From Eriocheir sinensis (Eukaryota; Arthropoda; Malacostraca; Decapoda; Varunidae): a stretch of DNA of 64,000 bases. Position numbers and translations under genes: made by a program. The stretch is from assembly GCF_024679095.1 (NCBI RefSeq), contig NW_026111272.1, positions 294,564-358,563 on the forward strand. The letters run 5' to 3'. The notes under the pieces were generated by a model, which was not told the DNA's origin, did no database searches, and was given only the letters and a program-made list of their open reading frames with translations. Shown here in pieces: positions 61,796-64,000 of the stretch. Numbering within the stretch: position 1 is the first letter of the stretch; the number at the start of each line of letters is the position of its first letter.

Positions 61796-62140
61796 ATATT
61801 AGAAAAAGTATCGGACTTAAAACAGAACCATGTGGTACACCTTAATTTATAAATCTACATGGAGAATAATTTTGATTACAATACTCACTATGTTTTCTGC
61901 AACTAAGAAAAGATAAATAGTTGTAGTTCCTATGCATTATAATTTGTGAAGTAAGATTTCGTGATGCAAGGTATCGAAAGCTTTAGATGAGTCTATAAAT
62001 ACACCGATAACAAGTATTTTTCCTTCTAAACATATATATACATTACTAACAAATTGCAGAATTGCAGACTATGTGGAATATTCTGCCCTTAAGCCGTGTT
62101 GGTGTTTTCTTAAAAGATTGTTTTCAAGATAAGTAATTAG
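61796..62140 (-). mobile_element. LINE family F, RT core fragment (-), inner piece
   Basis: On - the frames show QHGLRAEYST-like, VSNVYICLEGKILVIGVFID and SKAFDTLHHEI, then the equivalent of the GVPQG block (CTTWFCF region, shifted). It is interrupted by the hAT element, and the upstream part of the RT lies at 63435-63580. Confidence 0.55.
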
Positions 62141-62360
62141 CAGAGGTGGGCATCCGCTAAAAACGTCCGCTAATCGCTAATCCGCTAGTTAGCGAGCTAA
62201 AAAACGTTAGCAGATTAGCGGTTAGGGTTAGCGGAGTGCCAAAATTGTAAGTCCGCTAATCGCTAATTTCCATTTCTTCTCCTCTACTTTCAGTACTTTC
62301 GACTGTATATTTCACACACACACACACACACACACAGACACACACACACACACACACACA

Positions 62361-62652
62361 CGGCCCGGTAGCTCAGTGGATAGAGCGTCTGCCTCACAAC
62401 CAGAAGGACCAGGGTTCGATTCCCCGACCGGGTGAAGATAACTTGGGTTTATCTTCTTTCGCGTGTAGCCCCTGTTCACTTTGCAGTGAGTAGGTACGCG
62501 ACGTAAGGCGAGGAGTTGTGACCTCGTTGTCGCGGTGTGTTGTGTGTGAGTGATCTCAGTCCTACCCAAAGATCGGTACTATGAGCTCTGTGCTCTTCCG
62601 TAGGGGAAAGGCTGGCTGTTTCGAGAGAGACCCGCAGCAGACCAAGAGGTGA

Positions 62653-62656
<4 letters not shown>
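62361..62656 (+). mobile_element. tRNA-Val-like SINE between CA repeats
   Basis: The tRNA-like head (62363-62433) is followed by about 220 bases of body (GGAGTTGTGACCTCGTTGTCG and AGACCCGCAGCAGACCAAG) and a CA-repeat tail at 62657-62697. A CA tract also precedes it. Confidence 0.65.
62363..62433 (+). tRNA. tRNA-Val (CAC)-like sequence, probably the SINE head rather than a working gene
   Basis: A cloverleaf can be drawn: acceptor GCCCGGT/ACCGGGT, D arm GCTC...GAGC, anticodon loop CTCACAA (anticodon CAC), and T arm CAGGGTTCGATTCCCCG. One base is missing between the acceptor stem and the D arm. Its position at the head of a SINE body inside a transposon argues against a functional gene, and no T-run terminator follows closely. 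Confidence 0.4.
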
Positions 62657-62697
<41 letters not shown>

Positions 62698-63434
62698 TAT
62701 AATTATATAGTTATGTAGCCCTACTTACTATGCCTGGGGTGATAAAGATTAATGGAGTGGCAAGTGTGAGTGGATAAGTGAAATTATATAAAAATCTACA
62801 TGATTGGAAACAAACAGACGGAGAGACATACATACAGAGAGACACCCATGCTGCTTGTTGGTACGGAAGTCACTTCCTGTTACTTCCTGTTGCCTTAAGA
62901 TGCCTAGCGTTAATTAAAAGGATAATATTTGATTGTTCATCAGAGGAAAGTAGAAGATAGTAATTTTTCACCTAAGCTGTTTGAGGAGGAACCATACTTG
63001 CCTCTAAAATTTATCAGTACTTGATAACTCCTATAATATACTCAATCAATTCATCTTTAGTTTTGTCCGCGCCACTCATCTGGTTACACTTAGCAACTAG
63101 AGAAAGAGAGGGGATCAAAATATTGCTCATTGTGGGATCGTCTGCCTTCCCATATAGGACGTCATCGGACATGACAGGTTAGTAAACTATTTGGCTAATA
63201 TTATACATTGGAAATTATGTTTTTGCGAATTTAACAAAAAAAAAAAAAAGTTGGCAGACTGTTGGGGACTTGATTAACAAGCAAAAAAAATAGCGTTAAC
63301 GGATTAGCATTAGCGGACCAGCAAAGCTGGAAAATTAGCGTATTAGCGATTAGCGAGCTAAATGAAATAAAAATATCGGATTAGCGATTAGCGAGCTAGA
63401 GAAAAATTAGCGGGTGCCCAGCTCTTGTAATTAG

Positions 63435-63580
63435 ACGATTTTTTTTTCTTAAAAAATGCGGGATGTATGGAAATAGGTCGATAATTATGGATGTCATTTT
63501 TGTCACCTGACTTAAATACAGGAATAACTCTTGCTTTTTTTTTAATTGGTCGGAAAGTACCAGTTTTTAATGAAAGATTT
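63435..63580 (-). mobile_element. LINE family F, RT finger fragment (-), outer piece
   Basis: On - encodes [20 protein letters not shown] and [12 protein letters not shown], the conserved block 1-2 of LINE reverse transcriptases, followed by a frameshift into the hAT junction at 63434. Confidence 0.65.

Positions 63581-64000
<420 letters not shown>

Larger units (their letters stand above)
62141..63426. mobile_element. hAT-like DNA transposon, non-autonomous, with 8-bp target duplication
   Basis: The ends are inverted: CAGAGGTGGGCATCCGCTAA at 62141 and TTAGCGGGTGCCCAGCTCTT ending at 63426. Both are flanked by the exact 8-mer GTAATTAG (62133-62140 and 63427-63434). An 8-bp duplication and CAG.GGTGGGCA ends are hAT signatures. 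Both subterminal regions are packed with TTAGCG/CGCTAA repeats. No transposase remains, and a tRNA-derived SINE sits inside. Confidence 0.8.

Noticed and set aside
62363..62433. Functional tRNA-Val gene
   Set aside because: The cloverleaf is good, but one base is missing before the D arm, no T-run terminator follows closely, and it heads a SINE body inside a hAT element. Kept only as a tRNA-like sequence.

Overview
This looks like intronic DNA of a crustacean, most likely a decapod. The evidence is the very dense dinucleotide and trinucleotide microsatellites, tRNA-headed SINEs, several LINE families whose proteins I know from crab and shrimp genomes, and one host gene whose protein closely matches animal glutamate-cysteine ligase catalytic subunit (GCLC). 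The species cannot be fixed by reading alone.

The host gene runs on the + strand. Three C-terminal GCLC exons are visible: 6782-6925, 7979-8160 and 58706-58895 (stop codon included). The splice phases agree. Nearly everything else lies in the last intron, 8161-58705, about 50.5 kb, or in the preceding intron and the 3' flank.

The last intron is a set of nested insertions. A single D-family LINE copy serves as a ruler. Its reading frame is found in order, all on +, at about 8310-8628, 20118-20905, 30945-31345 and 53771-54421. Three blocks separate the pieces. Block 1 (8629-20117) is a B-family LINE on - that was split by a second B LINE on +, itself split by a 9-kb element with long inverted arms rich in the motif CCGGAAGT. 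Block 2 (20906-30944) holds nested inverted repeats around (AT)n and a tRNA-like 275-bp tandem repeat, followed by an A-family LINE split by another B LINE. Block 3 (31346-53770) is a 22.4-kb palindromic Polinton/Maverick-like (adintovirus-like) element.

In the Polinton-like element, each inverted half carries a terminal repeat, a C-terminal fragment of a structural protein, a small basic pX-like protein, a protein-primed type B DNA polymerase and a GC-rich block. The unpaired centre carries an intact-looking adenain-type protease and a broken major-capsid-like gene. No integrase or packaging ATPase was seen. Both polymerase copies are broken in different places by SINEs, B LINEs, deletions and stops.

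A 4.2-kb CR1-like LINE (54422-58652), with an esterase-type ORF1 and an ORF2 carrying three stops, sits just before the last GCLC exon. Downstream are a 2.6-kb palindrome built on a further LINE and a hAT element with a perfect 8-bp target duplication, which itself contains a tRNA-Val-like SINE.
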